A DNA stretch of 64,000 bases from Henricia sp. BOLD:AAB3569 (lineage: Eukaryota > Echinodermata > Asteroidea > Spinulosida > Echinasteridae), in the NCBI GenBank assembly GCA_037783545.1, contig JBBELK010000164.1, forward strand, positions 2,108,001 to 2,172,000, in the 5' to 3' direction. Under the pieces are notes generated by a model. It saw only the letters and a list, made by a program, of their open reading frames with translations, did no database searches and had not been told where the DNA came from. Positions 56,601 through 56,630 of this stretch are shown piece by piece. Numbering within the stretch: position 1 is the stretch's first letter; each line of letters starts with the position of its first letter. Position numbers and translations under genes: made by a program.

Positions 56601-56630
56601 GTGGTATACAACCGAGCTGCTCACCGCTAG
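1..56630 (+). CDS. Giant membrane mucin: PTS array-HYR4-NIDO-AMOP-VWD-CADG-EGF(n)-SEA-EGF(n)-SEA-EGF-TM (gene span, 54 exons, 5' partial)
   Basis: I see one gene made of 54 exons joined by GT-AG introns. All joins keep phase, most are phase 1-1, and the total is 19746 nt (6581 residues plus stop). Residues: Thr-rich array 1-3879, HYR 3880-4217, NIDO about 4218-4400, AMOP about 4450-4616, VWD 4617-4810, C-terminal VWD extension 4811-4896, cadherin-like module 4897-4985, EGF array to 5837, SEA1 5838-5956, EGF-like modules 5957-6266, SEA2 6267-6378, EGF 6379-6437, membrane helix 6444-6470, cytosolic tail of 111 residues. The NIDO-AMOP-VWD-EGF-TM order is known from MUC4 and from invertebrate mucin-like proteins. 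The expected role is a cell-surface, O-glycosylated barrier or adhesion mucin, shed by self-cleavage. Start codon, signal peptide and promoter are outside the window. Exon joins are inferred by eye; cDNA could reveal alternative splicing. Confidence 0.9.
11975..12215. mobile_element. Tc1/mariner MITE with Sleeping Beauty-like termini
   Basis: A 237-bp element (11977-12213) is flanked by TA on both sides. Its ends are inverted repeats of about 25 bp with one mismatch: left CAGTTGTAGTCAGAAGTTTA, right (reverse complement) CAGTTGAAGTCAGAAGTTTA. These closely match the known ends of Sleeping Beauty/Tc1-like elements of fish. There is no transposase inside, so it is non-autonomous. It sits in the intron after the mucin exon. 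Confidence 0.85.
12495..12746 (+). CDS. Exon 2: HYR domain 1
   Basis: 84 codons, phase 1-1, acceptor ATCACAG and donor GTAGAA. It encodes a hyalin-repeat (HYR) immunoglobulin-like fold: two Cys (GQC near the start, IICTD in the middle, with VTCMVTN later), the [10 protein letters not shown] core, and a final G-S-F-T-F-T-L-T strand. HYR modules act in extracellular adhesion and are abundant in echinoderms. Confidence 0.88.
12815..13020. repeat. Foldback element, family A copy 1
   Basis: Arms at about 12815-12890 and 12945-13020 are imperfect reverse complements containing GGAAGCAATGTGCGTGCGCG. Related copies lie at 37478-37683 and 50735-50945. No coding capacity. Confidence 0.75.
13627..13827. 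repeat. Long near-perfect inverted repeat (foldback)
   Basis: Arms of about 90 bp (13627-13716 and 13736-13827) share GTACGCGTTGGCCATTCCCA and GGGCGCACTACTGGGAATGG in opposite orientation around a 20-bp loop. Likely a non-autonomous foldback transposon in the HYR1-HYR2 intron. Confidence 0.8.
14129..14386 (+). CDS. Exon 3: HYR domain 2
   Basis: 86 codons, phase 1-1. Same core as HYR1 ([13 protein letters not shown], then [26 protein letters not shown]). Acceptor TTTTCAG, donor GTAGGT. Confidence 0.88.
14850..15043. repeat. Palindromic/tandem element with repeated CATTTCGCCCCAAAAC
   Basis: The motif CATTTCGCCCCAAAAC is repeated with spacing of about 35-60 bp, followed by its inverse (TTGGGGCGAAGTGA near 15030). 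The whole can fold back. It lies inside the intron before HYR3. Confidence 0.6.
15238..15489 (+). CDS. Exon 4: HYR domain 3
   Basis: 84 codons, phase 1-1. HYR core [36 protein letters not shown]. Acceptor TTTAAAG (not the usual CAG), donor GTAAGA. Confidence 0.87.
16055..16190 (-). mobile_element. Degenerate tRNA-derived SINE fragment
   Basis: AAGTGCCTTGCTCAAGGGCACAGGTACC, a degenerate B-box complement (GGTCAAACCC) and CCACTCGGCAACGGTACC together match, in antisense, the SINE family seen at 28620 and 52880. Confidence 0.65.
16269..16520 (+). CDS. Exon 5: HYR domain 4
   Basis: 84 codons, phase 1-1. HYR core [41 protein letters not shown]. Acceptor CCCACAG, donor GTAGGA. It is followed by the NIDO exons. 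Confidence 0.88.
16655..16755. repeat. Short degenerate tandem repeat (ACCAGTTG-type)
   Basis: About 100 bp of repeated CAGTTG/GAAACCAGTTG words in both orientations (for example GTTGAAACCAGTTGAATAAA), capable of folding. Intronic. Confidence 0.6.
16873..16937 (+). CDS. Exon 6: NIDO domain start
   Basis: 65 nt, enters in phase 1 and leaves in phase 0. It encodes E-C-N-F-L-Q-F-G and G-D-S-T-L-S-S, the typical beginning of a NIDO (nidogen extracellular) domain, where F-x-P/F-G...G-D is conserved. Donor CT|GTAAGC. Confidence 0.8.
17326..17571. repeat. Foldback element, family B (GGGCCAATTTCATAGAGCTG ends)
   Basis: The left end reads CCAATTTCATAGAGCTGCTT and the right end is its reverse complement, with internal GCTTAAGCATGAAAAA words inverted as well. 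Relatives at 28110, 29573, 58405, 58870 and 62649. Confidence 0.85.
17868..17957 (+). CDS. Exon 7: NIDO domain, part 2
   Basis: 90 nt, phase 0-0 (30 residues). Acceptor TTTCCAG, donor GTGAGT. It contains F-S-P-P-N-Y-F-P-Y before the conserved I-Y segment that continues into exon 8 as I-Y-F-T-D-N-G, the characteristic NIDO strand. Confidence 0.8.
18487..18645 (+). CDS. Exon 8: NIDO domain, part 3
   Basis: 159 nt, phase 0-0. It encodes [11 protein letters not shown], followed by [10 protein letters not shown], the hallmark F-W-x-D-V segment of NIDO. Donor CAG|GTAAGG. Confidence 0.88.
19085..19222 (+). CDS. Exon 9: NIDO domain, part 4
   Basis: 138 nt, phase 0-0. It contains V-Y-E-S-T and [14 protein letters not shown], matching the conserved W-x-x-x-x-T-W-x-x-V of NIDO. 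Donor GCG|GTAAGA. Confidence 0.88.
19247..19386. repeat. Perfect 36-bp inverted repeat
   Basis: Arms 19247-19282 and 19351-19386 are exact reverse complements (ATAGACCTTATGCGTAGCGG at the left end) around a 68-bp loop. The perfect pairing suggests a young foldback insertion. It lies 24 bp after the exon 9 donor. Confidence 0.85.
19700..19853. repeat. Foldback element (GGGTCGATTTCACTAACG ends)
   Basis: Left GGTCGATTTCACTAACGC and right GTTAGTGAAATCGGCCCC are inverted and imperfect. A distant relative of the GGCCAATTTCAT foldbacks. Confidence 0.7.
19941..20394 (+). CDS. Exon 10: end of NIDO, linker, start of AMOP
   Basis: 454 nt, phase 0 in, phase 1 out; the largest exon of the core. [10 protein letters not shown] and V-I-F-N-Y-H complete [15 protein letters not shown] follows, then C-R-N-W and T-C-P-C-S-L-Q-M-A, which open the AMOP domain (adhesion-associated domain in MUC4 and other proteins). 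Donor A|GTAAGT. Confidence 0.88.
20723..20902 (+). CDS. Exon 11: AMOP domain, middle
   Basis: 180 nt, phase 1-1. It contains [16 protein letters not shown], the conserved C-C-Y...G-x-L of AMOP. Acceptor CCAAAG (AAG rather than CAG), donor GTAAGG. Confidence 0.87.
21318..21806. repeat. Inverted repeat arms flanking about 330 bp
   Basis: The left arm (21318-21395) and right arm (21728-21806) share, inverted, CTCTCCATACCTTGCCC and ACAAATTCGTGCCAC, with mismatches. No ORF of note between them. Probably a foldback transposon. Confidence 0.65.
22630..22745 (+). mobile_element. tRNA-Leu-like SINE head (truncated)
   Basis: GATGGCCGAGCGGTCTAGTG resembles a Leu/Ser tRNA D-arm (A box) and GGGTTCGATTCTGGG a B box, spaced as in a tRNA. 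It is followed by GACGGGTTGTGTCACTTGTG. Antisense copies of the same family are at 34060 and 48590. It ends shortly before exon 12. Confidence 0.8.
22814..22924 (+). CDS. Exon 12: AMOP end and VWD lead-in
   Basis: 111 nt, phase 1-1. It encodes Y-Y-C-C-V, C-D-L-Y and [13 protein letters not shown], the standard AMOP ending (R-P...C..Y.P). Donor T|GTAAGT. Confidence 0.87.
23037..23147. repeat. Short inverted repeat (GGGGCAGTTCGAACACGCGT)
   Basis: Arms of about 45 bp surround AATGCATTCG. Both arms carry GGATCG(T) and GCAACGC(A/G)TGTTCGAACTGC in opposite orientation. Confidence 0.75.
23603..23823 (+). CDS. Exon 13: VWD domain start with GDPH motif
   Basis: 221 nt, phase 1 in, phase 0 out. It encodes [21 protein letters not shown], the canonical start of a von Willebrand D domain. 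The G-D-P-H sequence is the known autoproteolytic site (Asp-Pro bond) in MUC4 and gel-forming mucins. Acceptor CTTTAG, donor CGG|GTTTGT (weaker than most). Confidence 0.9.
23859..24040. repeat. Foldback element, family C (GGGGCCGTCCAAAATTGTCA)
   Basis: GGGGCCGTCCAAAATTGTCA at the left and TTTGGACGGCCCC at the right are inverted. Relatives or halves at 38079, 41981, 45836 and 56895. Confidence 0.75.
24769..24847 (+). CDS. Exon 14: VWD domain, part 2
   Basis: 79 nt, phase 0 in, phase 1 out. It encodes [10 protein letters not shown] and V-V-V-T-P-T-T-T, consistent with VWD strands. Acceptor TGTCACAG, donor GTAAAA. Confidence 0.8.
24895..25085 (-). mobile_element. tRNA-derived SINE, family S1 (antisense)
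   Basis: Read on the minus strand it has CCCTTACGATTTTTCTCTCA and the body CCAAGTTTGGTTGTTTCATT...GGTGATTAGACACCATA that also follow the tRNA-like heads at 45130-45560. The B-box complement GGATTCGAACCC is visible. Confidence 0.8.
25150..25314 (+). CDS. Exon 15: VWD domain, part 3
   Basis: 165 nt, phase 1-1. It contains G-M-L-Y-G-N-F-N and [10 protein letters not shown], the conserved G-L-L-G of VWD that continues in exon 16. Donor G|GTGAGA. Confidence 0.87.
25670..26005. repeat. Dispersed repeat, family D copy 1
   Basis: It shares GTGATTTCGCACAATTTCTT, AGGGCGCCCTC and GGAAGATAGAA words, in the same order, with 31180-31470. Unclassified interspersed element. Confidence 0.65.
26010..26335. 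repeat. Two adjacent short foldbacks (GATCAATTTCACAAA / TTTGTGAAATCGGCCCCTGG)
   Basis: 26010-26140 and 26213-26335 each run from a GGGATC(A/G)ATTTCACAAA end to an inverted GAAAT(C/A)GGCCCCT end and share AAGACGCGTCTT palindromes. Two related copies side by side. Confidence 0.7.
26412..26528 (+). CDS. Exon 16: VWD domain end
   Basis: 117 nt, phase 1-1. It encodes V-W-D-G-D-Q-S-N-D and the R-D-G...F-T-F-G-E-T stretch (D-D-F...D-G-x type VWD tail). Acceptor TCTCAG, donor T|GTAAGT. Confidence 0.85.
26560..26868. repeat. Dispersed repeat, family E copy 1
   Basis: It shares TCATTACCATTCTGA(C/A)ATTTCG, CCAACCTTTTTGC(C/T)TCCA and GATTGTTGGGTTAAAACAAA with 50160-50450 and 54003-54295, same orientation. 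Confidence 0.75.
26869..27010 (-). mobile_element. tRNA-derived SINE, family S2 (antisense)
   Basis: The minus strand reads GGGGCGGTCGGGTTGGCGTA (A-box region) and TCCCGGGTTCGAATCCGGGG (B box), then GGGTTTTCCCC. The sense relative is at 55000. Confidence 0.85.
27132..27389 (+). CDS. Exon 17: conserved C-terminal extension of VWD (MUC4-like)
   Basis: 258 nt, phase 1-1. The segment W-R-I...S-L-F-Y-Y and A-Q-A-L-C-E-D...M-C-L-F-D-T-L-A matches the conserved C-x(n)-C-L-F-D stretch that follows VWD in MUC4/SUSD2-like proteins. Donor A|GTAAGT runs straight into a TAA trinucleotide repeat. Confidence 0.85.
27390..27423 (+). repeat. (TAA)n microsatellite at the exon 17 donor
   Basis: GTAAGTAATAATAATAATAA begins at the splice donor itself, so repeat-length change could alter the +6 and following positions of the intron. 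It continues into ATTTTAAATTGTGCCCTTTC, a common dispersed-element tail. Confidence 0.85.
28110..28358. repeat. Foldback element, family B
   Basis: The left TGCCAATTTCATAAAGCTG and right CAGCTTCATAGAATTGGCCG ends are inverted, with TTTATAAAGCAAATAAATTTT internally. It ends about 60 bp before exon 18. Confidence 0.8.
28418..28567 (+). CDS. Exon 18: cadherin/dystroglycan-like module, first half
   Basis: 150 nt, phase 1-1. F-P-P-N-I-T-L opens an Ig-like strand, then [15 protein letters not shown], the D-x-D-G-D calcium-binding motif of cadherin-like (CADG) folds. Donor G|GTCAGT. Confidence 0.8.
28620..28880 (+). mobile_element. tRNA-derived SINE, family S3
   Basis: GGGGTACCGTTGCCGAGTGG (A-box region) and GGTGTCGATACCCGGCTGGG (B box) form a tRNA-like head. 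It is followed by a body with CTTCGGAAGGGATGTAAAGC. Copies at 52880 (+), 61575-61890 (-) and 55299 (fragment). Confidence 0.88.
29010..29223. mobile_element. MITE, family M2 copy 1
   Basis: Terminal inverted repeats CTACTCACAATAAGTTGGGG and (inverse) CCCTAACTTATTGTGAGTAG, with TA-rich flanks. 214 bp, no ORF. Further copies at 42910 (opposite orientation) and 59708. Confidence 0.85.
29300..29481 (+). CDS. Exon 19: cadherin-like module end and EGF start
   Basis: 182 nt, phase 1 in, phase 0 out. G-L-F-T-W-T-P and I-V-V-S-D-G-K end the module; [10 protein letters not shown] begins an EGF that is completed by exon 20. Acceptor GCGTAG, donor GGG|GTGAGA. Confidence 0.82.
29573..29792. repeat. Foldback element, family B
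   Basis: GGGGTTAATTTCATAAAGCT at the left and CCTTATGAAAGTGGCCCCA at the right are inverted, with the shared interior TTTATAAAGCAAACAAATTTT. Confidence 0.8.
30057..30237 (+). CDS. Exon 20: EGF completion plus a second Cys-rich module
   Basis: 181 nt, phase 0 in, phase 1 out. [12 protein letters not shown] closes the EGF begun in exon 19. C-E-G-N-P-C...[15 protein letters not shown] follows. I chose acceptor TCATAAG at 30054-30056 because only it keeps phase 0; the upstream TCTCAG at 30018 would not fit. Confidence 0.78.
30340..30486 (+). CDS. Exon 21: calcium-binding EGF
   Basis: 147 nt, phase 1-1. D-T-N-E-C start (cbEGF), then C-D-Q-I-C-D-N and F-N-C-S-C-Y-S-G-Y, with the C-x-D/N-x4-F-x-C-x-C hydroxylation pattern. 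Confidence 0.88.
30968..31099 (+). CDS. Exon 22: calcium-binding EGF
   Basis: 132 nt, phase 1-1. [15 protein letters not shown] and F-D-C-I-C-N-P-G-F: a full six-Cys cbEGF with the Asn hydroxylation consensus. Confidence 0.9.
31180..31470. repeat. Dispersed repeat, family D copy 2
   Basis: It shares GCTTCGCACAATTTCTTGAA and AGGGCGCCCTCATGTGAA with the copy at 25670-26005. Confidence 0.65.
31571..31676. repeat. C-rich low-complexity tract
   Basis: About 100 bp of C runs (up to about 25 C in a row near 31646) with T and A spacers. The minus strand is therefore G-rich and could form G-quadruplexes. Confidence 0.9.
31971..32096 (+). CDS. Exon 23: calcium-binding EGF
   Basis: 126 nt, phase 1-1. 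[23 protein letters not shown] and G-D-G-F-T-C-Q. Confidence 0.9.
32523..32768 (+). CDS. Exon 24: two calcium-binding EGFs in one exon
   Basis: 246 nt, phase 1-1. D-V-N-E-C...H-C-D then N-V-N-E-C...L-T-C-V. No intron separates the two modules, unlike most of the array. Confidence 0.9.
33170..33310. repeat. Degenerate TACGTGG/TATGTGG tandem words
   Basis: About ten loosely spaced TACGTGG, TATGTGG or TACATGG words in 140 bp, possibly an old minisatellite. Confidence 0.5.
33385..33698. repeat. Foldback element with about 77-bp arms
   Basis: The left arm (33385-33462) and right arm (33620-33698) are nearly perfect reverse complements, for example TATGTGACCCGCTCTGCAAA against TTTTGCAGAGCGGGTCACAT. 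Inner repeats GGAATTTC/GAAATTCC lie in the loop. It ends about 60 bp before exon 25. Confidence 0.85.
33757..33885 (+). CDS. Exon 25: calcium-binding EGF
   Basis: 129 nt, phase 1-1. [19 protein letters not shown] and G-D-G-R-T-T-C-D. Confidence 0.9.
34055..34262 (-). mobile_element. tRNA-derived SINE, family S4 (antisense)
   Basis: The left side carries a TTTA repeat tail (TTATTTATTTATTTATTTAC) and CATCCAACAGCGGAGAGACC. The right side carries the tRNA-like head in antisense (CGGAATCGAACCTACATTCT, CACTAGACCGCTCGG). Same family as 22630 and 48590. Confidence 0.88.
34578..34697 (+). CDS. Exon 26: calcium-binding EGF
   Basis: 120 nt, phase 1-1. [23 protein letters not shown] and G-F-V-C-T. Confidence 0.9.
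35398..35514 (+). CDS. Exon 27: calcium-binding EGF
   Basis: 117 nt, phase 1-1. [23 protein letters not shown] and G-T-V-C-V. Short spacing between Cys 2 and 3. Confidence 0.88.
   Translation, partial: TSTSVCWKLTTALKTALILLGHLTARASPDLPFKARFA
35971..36093 (+). CDS. Exon 28: EGF without calcium-binding motif
   Basis: 123 nt, phase 1-1. [15 protein letters not shown] and T-C-L-C-D-P-G-Y. It lacks the D-x-D/N-E-C start and so breaks the cbEGF run. Confidence 0.85.
36094..37140. other. Large intron segment without recognised elements
   Basis: Intron between exons 28 and 29. There is a weak foldback-like stretch near 36440-36540 (CTTAAGTGGATTTAGGAACA against TTAGGAATATTTCTAAGTGG) but nothing else I can name. 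Confidence 0.5.
37141..37216 (+). mobile_element. tRNA-like sequence (SINE head)
   Basis: TGCTCAGTTGGTAGAGCAGT (A box) and CTGGGTTCAAATCCCAGTCG (B box and T-arm) are spaced as in a tRNA. The 5' and 3' ends do not make a 7-bp acceptor stem, so it is a pseudo-tRNA or SINE head. It ends 54 bp before exon 29. Confidence 0.7.
37271..37405 (+). CDS. Exon 29: calcium-binding EGF
   Basis: 135 nt, phase 1-1. [24 protein letters not shown] and R-S-C-G. Confidence 0.9.
37478..37683. repeat. Foldback element, family A copy 2
   Basis: CATTTGGGAGTCAAAGTATG at the left and TTTGACCGCCAAAATGACGT at the right are inverted; GCGCACGCACATTGCTTC is shared with 12815 and 50735. Confidence 0.75.
37802..37933 (+). 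CDS. Exon 30: calcium-binding EGF
   Basis: 132 nt, phase 1-1. [16 protein letters not shown] and F-T-C-D-C-Q-S-G-F. Confidence 0.88.
38079..38518. repeat. Two abutting foldbacks (family C, then a TTTTGTGAA-rich palindrome)
   Basis: 38079-38318 runs from CGGCCGTCCAAAATTTTCAC to the inverse TGACAACATTGGACGACCTG. 38317-38518 runs from GACCTGTTACAACCATTTTT to the inverse TTGTTGTAACACGTC, with many CACTTTTGTGAA words. Confidence 0.7.
38794..38919 (+). CDS. Exon 31: calcium-binding EGF
   Basis: 126 nt, phase 1-1. [23 protein letters not shown] and G-L-Q-C-F. Confidence 0.9.
39167..39304 (+). CDS. Exon 32: calcium-binding EGF
   Basis: 138 nt, phase 1-1. [24 protein letters not shown] and T-Y-C-E. 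Donor A|GTACGT, so the split codon becomes Asn. Confidence 0.89.
39500..39748 (+). CDS. Exon 33: two calcium-binding EGFs in one exon
   Basis: 249 nt, phase 1-1. N-I-D-E-C...T-S-C-D then N-I-D-E-C...T-Y-C-E. It is the second fused pair. Acceptor TTTTAAG (AAG). Confidence 0.88.
39938..40175. mobile_element. Tc1/mariner MITE, decayed copy
   Basis: It shares TCAGAAGTTTACATACAACT, GTGATTTTGTGGAATTC and CCATTTTGGGTGATGATGGT with the element at 11975. The right terminus has decayed (GTGAACTTATTTTTAATGG instead of the TIR). Confidence 0.85.
40256..40396 (+). CDS. Exon 34: calcium-binding EGF
   Basis: 141 nt, phase 1-1. [25 protein letters not shown] and R-Q-C-E. Confidence 0.89.
40489..40652. repeat. 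Foldback element (GCGGGCCTCCCACTGTGCGA ends)
   Basis: AAGCGGGCCTCCCACTGTGC at the left and GCACAGTGGGAGGCCCGCTT at the right are perfect inverses; ATTCGTGGC words continue the arms inwards. Confidence 0.85.
41187..41315 (+). CDS. Exon 35: calcium-binding EGF
   Basis: 129 nt, phase 1-1. [20 protein letters not shown] and N-Q-C-V. Confidence 0.9.
41820..41939 (+). CDS. Exon 36: calcium-binding EGF, last of the first array
   Basis: 120 nt, phase 1-1. [31 protein letters not shown]1 follows. Confidence 0.88.
41981..42556. repeat. Family C half-copy followed by a foldback (GAAACGGTCTGTATACCGG)
   Basis: 41981-42056 carries GTCCAAAGTTGTCAACATTT without its partner arm. 42096-42556 runs from TAGAAACGGTCTGTATACCG to the inverse CGGTATACAGACTGTTTCTA. 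A second copy is at 44118-44357. Confidence 0.75.
42622..42740 (+). CDS. Exon 37: SEA-like domain 1, first half
   Basis: 119 nt, phase 1 in, phase 0 out. F-D-T-I-S-H-L-L...[11 protein letters not shown] resembles the N-terminal helix of a SEA domain. The intron follows the A codon, as in SEA2. Confidence 0.72.
42910..43082. mobile_element. MITE, family M2 copy 2 (inverted)
   Basis: The reverse complement shares GACAATTGTATAGACATGAC, GAATGATTTTGTATATGATT and CACTACTCATAAGAAGTTAT with the copy at 29010. Confidence 0.8.
43341..43578 (+). CDS. Exon 38: SEA-like domain 1, second half
   Basis: 238 nt, phase 0 in, phase 1 out. [17 protein letters not shown] form the beta-hairpin region. The Gly-Ser cleavage motif seen in SEA2 is absent here. 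Donor A|GTAAGT. Confidence 0.75.
43732..43845 (+). CDS. Exon 39: EGF
   Basis: 114 nt, phase 1-1. [26 protein letters not shown]: a Notch/Delta-type EGF. Confidence 0.9.
44118..44357. repeat. Foldback (AAACGGTCTGTATACCGG), copy 2
   Basis: Left AACGGTCTGTATACCGGTAA and right CCGGTATACAGACCATTTAT are inverted, and TTTTGACCTTGCGCCT follows as in the first copy (TTTTGACCTCGCGCCT at 42553). Confidence 0.8.
44645..44764 (+). CDS. Exon 40: EGF
   Basis: 120 nt, phase 1-1. [27 protein letters not shown]. Confidence 0.9.
44887..45034 (+). repeat. G-rich low-complexity tract (GGGGGA)n, G-quadruplex candidate
   Basis: About 150 bp of G runs of 3 to about 20 separated by A or T, on the transcribed-sense strand. 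The intron RNA could form quadruplexes. A short (ATT)n at 44783-44800 precedes it. Confidence 0.9.
45130..45575 (+). mobile_element. Cluster of S1 tRNA-derived SINEs
   Basis: Three tRNA-like heads (ATAGCTCAGCTGGTAGAGCA at 45145 and 45352, degenerate TATAGCTGGTAGAGCATCTG at 45431), with B boxes at 45190 and 45472. Bodies carry TCCCAAGTTTGGTTGTTTCA and GGTGATTAGGCACCATA. The middle head lacks its B box, like the tandem units at 46976. Confidence 0.85.
45690..45809 (+). CDS. Exon 41: EGF
   Basis: 120 nt, phase 1-1. [28 protein letters not shown]. Acceptor AATGAAG (AAG). Confidence 0.87.
   Translation, partial: RLVKSATIASMAHLATTISASHVVIRACALPVSWEKIAK
45836..46045. repeat. Foldback element, family C
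   Basis: CATTTTCACGGTTCTAAAGA at the left and TTGTAGAACCGTGAACATGT at the right are inverted, flanking C/T-rich CCCCCCCTCCCGCCCCG. Confidence 0.7.
46494..46586 (+). CDS. Exon 42: short Cys-rich EGF-like module 1
   Basis: 93 nt, phase 1-1. Pattern C-x3-C-x-N-R-G-T-L-x4-C-x-C-x-C-x4-W-x-G-x2-C (six Cys), which recurs in exons 44 and 45. Confidence 0.85.
46805..46864 (+). CDS. Exon 43: truncated Cys-rich module
   Basis: 60 nt, phase 1-1. It has only the first two thirds of the module (C-A-I-T-C-P-P-G-Q...C-Q-C) and lacks the C-x4-W-x-G-x2-C end (33 nt shorter). The following intron holds the tRNA-like array. The reading frame stays intact. Confidence 0.75.
46976..47775 (+). repeat. Tandem array of about ten tRNA-like units (77-79 bp)
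   Basis: Units begin GAGGGAGTATACCACTGTG at 46978, 47056, 47135, 47213, 47292, 47370, 47448, 47526, 47604 and 47681. Each holds a perfect A box (TAGCTCAGCTGG in most) and an anticodon-like arm, but stops at GGTCCTGGGGGAAA where the T-arm should be. Only the last unit continues into a B box (GGGTTCAAATCCC) and a near-complete acceptor stem (GCCTCAT / ATGAGGA), then an S1 SINE body with GGTGATGAAGCAC. Confidence 0.92.
47910..48002 (+). CDS. Exon 44: short Cys-rich EGF-like module 2
   Basis: 93 nt, phase 1-1. [17 protein letters not shown] and N-W-G-G-N-D-C. Confidence 0.87.
48047..48480. repeat. Large foldback element rich in TTCGTTCGACGAA words
   Basis: AGACCCCGTTCTCACTAGAG at the left and CTCTAGTGAGAACGGGGTCT at the right are perfect inverses. 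The interior repeats (C/T)TTCATTCGATGAAG and GATTCGACGA palindromes many times. Confidence 0.88.
48590..48792 (-). mobile_element. tRNA-derived SINE, family S4 (antisense)
   Basis: TTTATTTATT tail, CATCCAACAGCGGAGAGACT, GTGCCTTGCTCAAGGGCACA, and the antisense head (CACTAGACCGCTCGGCCATA). Nearly the same as 34055-34262. Confidence 0.9.
48891..48983 (+). CDS. Exon 45: short Cys-rich EGF-like module 3
   Basis: 93 nt, phase 1-1. [17 protein letters not shown] and S-W-S-G-T-T-C. Acceptor TTTCTAG. Confidence 0.87.
49040..49474. repeat. Foldback element with nested inner palindrome
   Basis: GGGTCTGTCCACAGTAATGG at the left and CCATTACTGTGGACAGACCC at the right are perfect inverses. Inside, CCTATTACGCATGTAACG and CGTCTTTGTTACATGCGTAATAGG are inverted too. 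Confidence 0.88.
50046..50147 (+). CDS. Exon 46: Cys-rich EGF-like module 4 (divergent)
   Basis: 102 nt, phase 1-1. C-Q-L...[13 protein letters not shown] and R-S-G-A-T-C; a variant of the 93-nt module with Tyr-Ser in place of the Trp. Confidence 0.83.
50160..50450. repeat. Dispersed repeat, family E copy 2
   Basis: It shares CATTACCATTCTGAAATTTC, CCCAACCTTTTTGCTTCCAC and ATGATTGTTGGGTTAGAACA with the copies at 26560 and 54003. It contains a short internal duplication (AAACTAATTTATCCATTCCA, twice). Confidence 0.75.
50559..50693 (+). CDS. Exon 47: EGF-like module before SEA2
   Basis: 135 nt, phase 1-1. N-P-C...[14 protein letters not shown] and G-L-C-A. Donor C|GTAAGT; the split codon becomes Gln. 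Confidence 0.83.
50735..50945. repeat. Foldback element, family A copy 3
   Basis: TGACGTCATTTTGGGAGTCA at the left and TGACTCCCAAAATGGCGTAA at the right are inverted; the inner arms carry GCAATGTGCGTGCGCGTTGT. Confidence 0.8.
51540..51675 (+). mobile_element. Retroelement 3' tail with (ATT)n
   Basis: TTTGTAAAGCGCATTGAGG...GCGCTATATAAGAACTAACTATTATTATTA is the kind of 3' tail found on many SINE/LINE families in marine animals. Related tails are at 27400 and 57450. It ends about 40 bp before exon 48. Confidence 0.65.
51716..51828 (+). CDS. Exon 48: SEA domain 2, first half
   Basis: 113 nt, phase 1 in, phase 0 out. I-M-D-F-L-P-T-Y-F...[12 protein letters not shown]-terminal SEA helix. The intron lies after the A codon, the same relative place as in SEA1. 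Confidence 0.8.
52057..52279 (+). CDS. Exon 49: SEA domain 2, second half, with cleavage motif
   Basis: 223 nt, phase 0 in, phase 1 out. [17 protein letters not shown] holds a G-S-V-x-x-V hairpin like the G-SVVV autoproteolysis site of MUC1-type SEA domains. Then S-Q-V-V-Q helix. Donor A|GTAAGT. Confidence 0.82.
52570..52651 (+). CDS. Exon 50: juxtamembrane EGF, first half
   Basis: 82 nt, phase 1 in, phase 2 out. [13 protein letters not shown]. Two AG acceptors 6 nt apart (CAACAG|CAACAG|CC) both keep the frame: the first includes two extra residues (T-A). Confidence 0.82.
52880..53180 (+). mobile_element. tRNA-derived SINE, family S3
   Basis: GGGTACCGTGGCTGAGTGGT (A box), GGCTCGATACCCGGCTGTGA (B box), then GTGCCCTTGAGCAAGGCACT and CTTTGAAAGGGATGTAAAAT. 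The body ends near GGTGGAAGACACTTTTAAGC. Confidence 0.88.
53240..53572. mobile_element. Probable retroelement tail with (ACTC)n
   Basis: CGCCATGAATATGGCCTCTA, GCCGGCATGGCGTTAAACCA and the tail CACTCACTCACTCACTC look like a SINE 3' end. Its 5' limit is unclear; GGCCGACCTTGCGGAATT near 53250 may belong to it. Confidence 0.5.
53657..53751 (+). CDS. Exon 51: juxtamembrane EGF, second half, and stalk
   Basis: 95 nt, phase 2 in, phase 1 out. [10 protein letters not shown] closes the EGF, then a short Thr/Pro stalk (T-T-L-P-P-T-T-S). Acceptor CAATAG, donor G|GTAAGA. Confidence 0.85.
54003..54295. repeat. Dispersed repeat, family E copy 3
   Basis: CATCACCATTCTGAAATTTC, CACCAACCTTTTTGCTTCCA and the GTTAGAACAAAATC end match the copies at 26560 and 50160. 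It ends about 50 bp before the transmembrane exon. Confidence 0.75.
54347..54633 (+). CDS. Exon 52: transmembrane helix and cytoplasmic tail start
   Basis: 287 nt, phase 1 in, phase 0 out. A hydrophobic helix of 27 residues ([12 protein letters not shown] to L-C-I-C-L-I-M) ends at R-R, the expected cytosolic stop-transfer charge. The tail has clustered Tyr (P-Y-P-Y-P, P-Y-E-E-Y-G, G-Y-S-M) and acidic S-D-E-E. Confidence 0.92.
55000..55205 (+). mobile_element. tRNA-derived SINE, family S2
   Basis: GGTTGGCGTAGTGGTTCTTT (A-box region), GTCCCGGGTTCGATTCCTGG (B box), GTGGGTTTCCCCCAGGAG, and a CAAGTTGATAATAAAGTGAA tail. Antisense relative at 26869. A 50-bp S3 fragment (GAAAACTTGGGGTTGCGGG) lies at 55299-55350. 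Confidence 0.88.
55464..55553 (+). CDS. Exon 53: cytoplasmic tail
   Basis: 90 nt, phase 0-0 (30 residues), charged ([19 protein letters not shown]). Acceptor CCTCGCAG, donor GAC|GTAAGT. Confidence 0.87.
55611..55783. repeat. Foldback element (AAGCCCGCCGCACACCTTTG ends)
   Basis: AAGCCCGCCGCACACCTTTG and its perfect inverse CAAAGGTGTGCGGCGGGCTT, with inner CCGGACCATCGGATCCGG words. Confidence 0.88.
56134..56495. repeat. Minisatellite, five to six copies of 52-66 bp
   Basis: Unit with GGTTTAACCCACCAATCTTG, GGGGATGCCACTTAACCC and TAACTTTTACCCTTGG. Some units lack the TTCGCACTTGG segment. It lies about 80 bp before the last exon. Confidence 0.9.
56574..56630 (+). CDS. Exon 54: last coding exon with stop
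   Basis: 57 nt in phase 0: [18 protein letters not shown] and TAG at 56628-56630. Acceptor TTTCACAG. The total CDS length divides by three. Confidence 0.85.
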   Translation, partial: DDGRNVAGRVVYNRAAHR

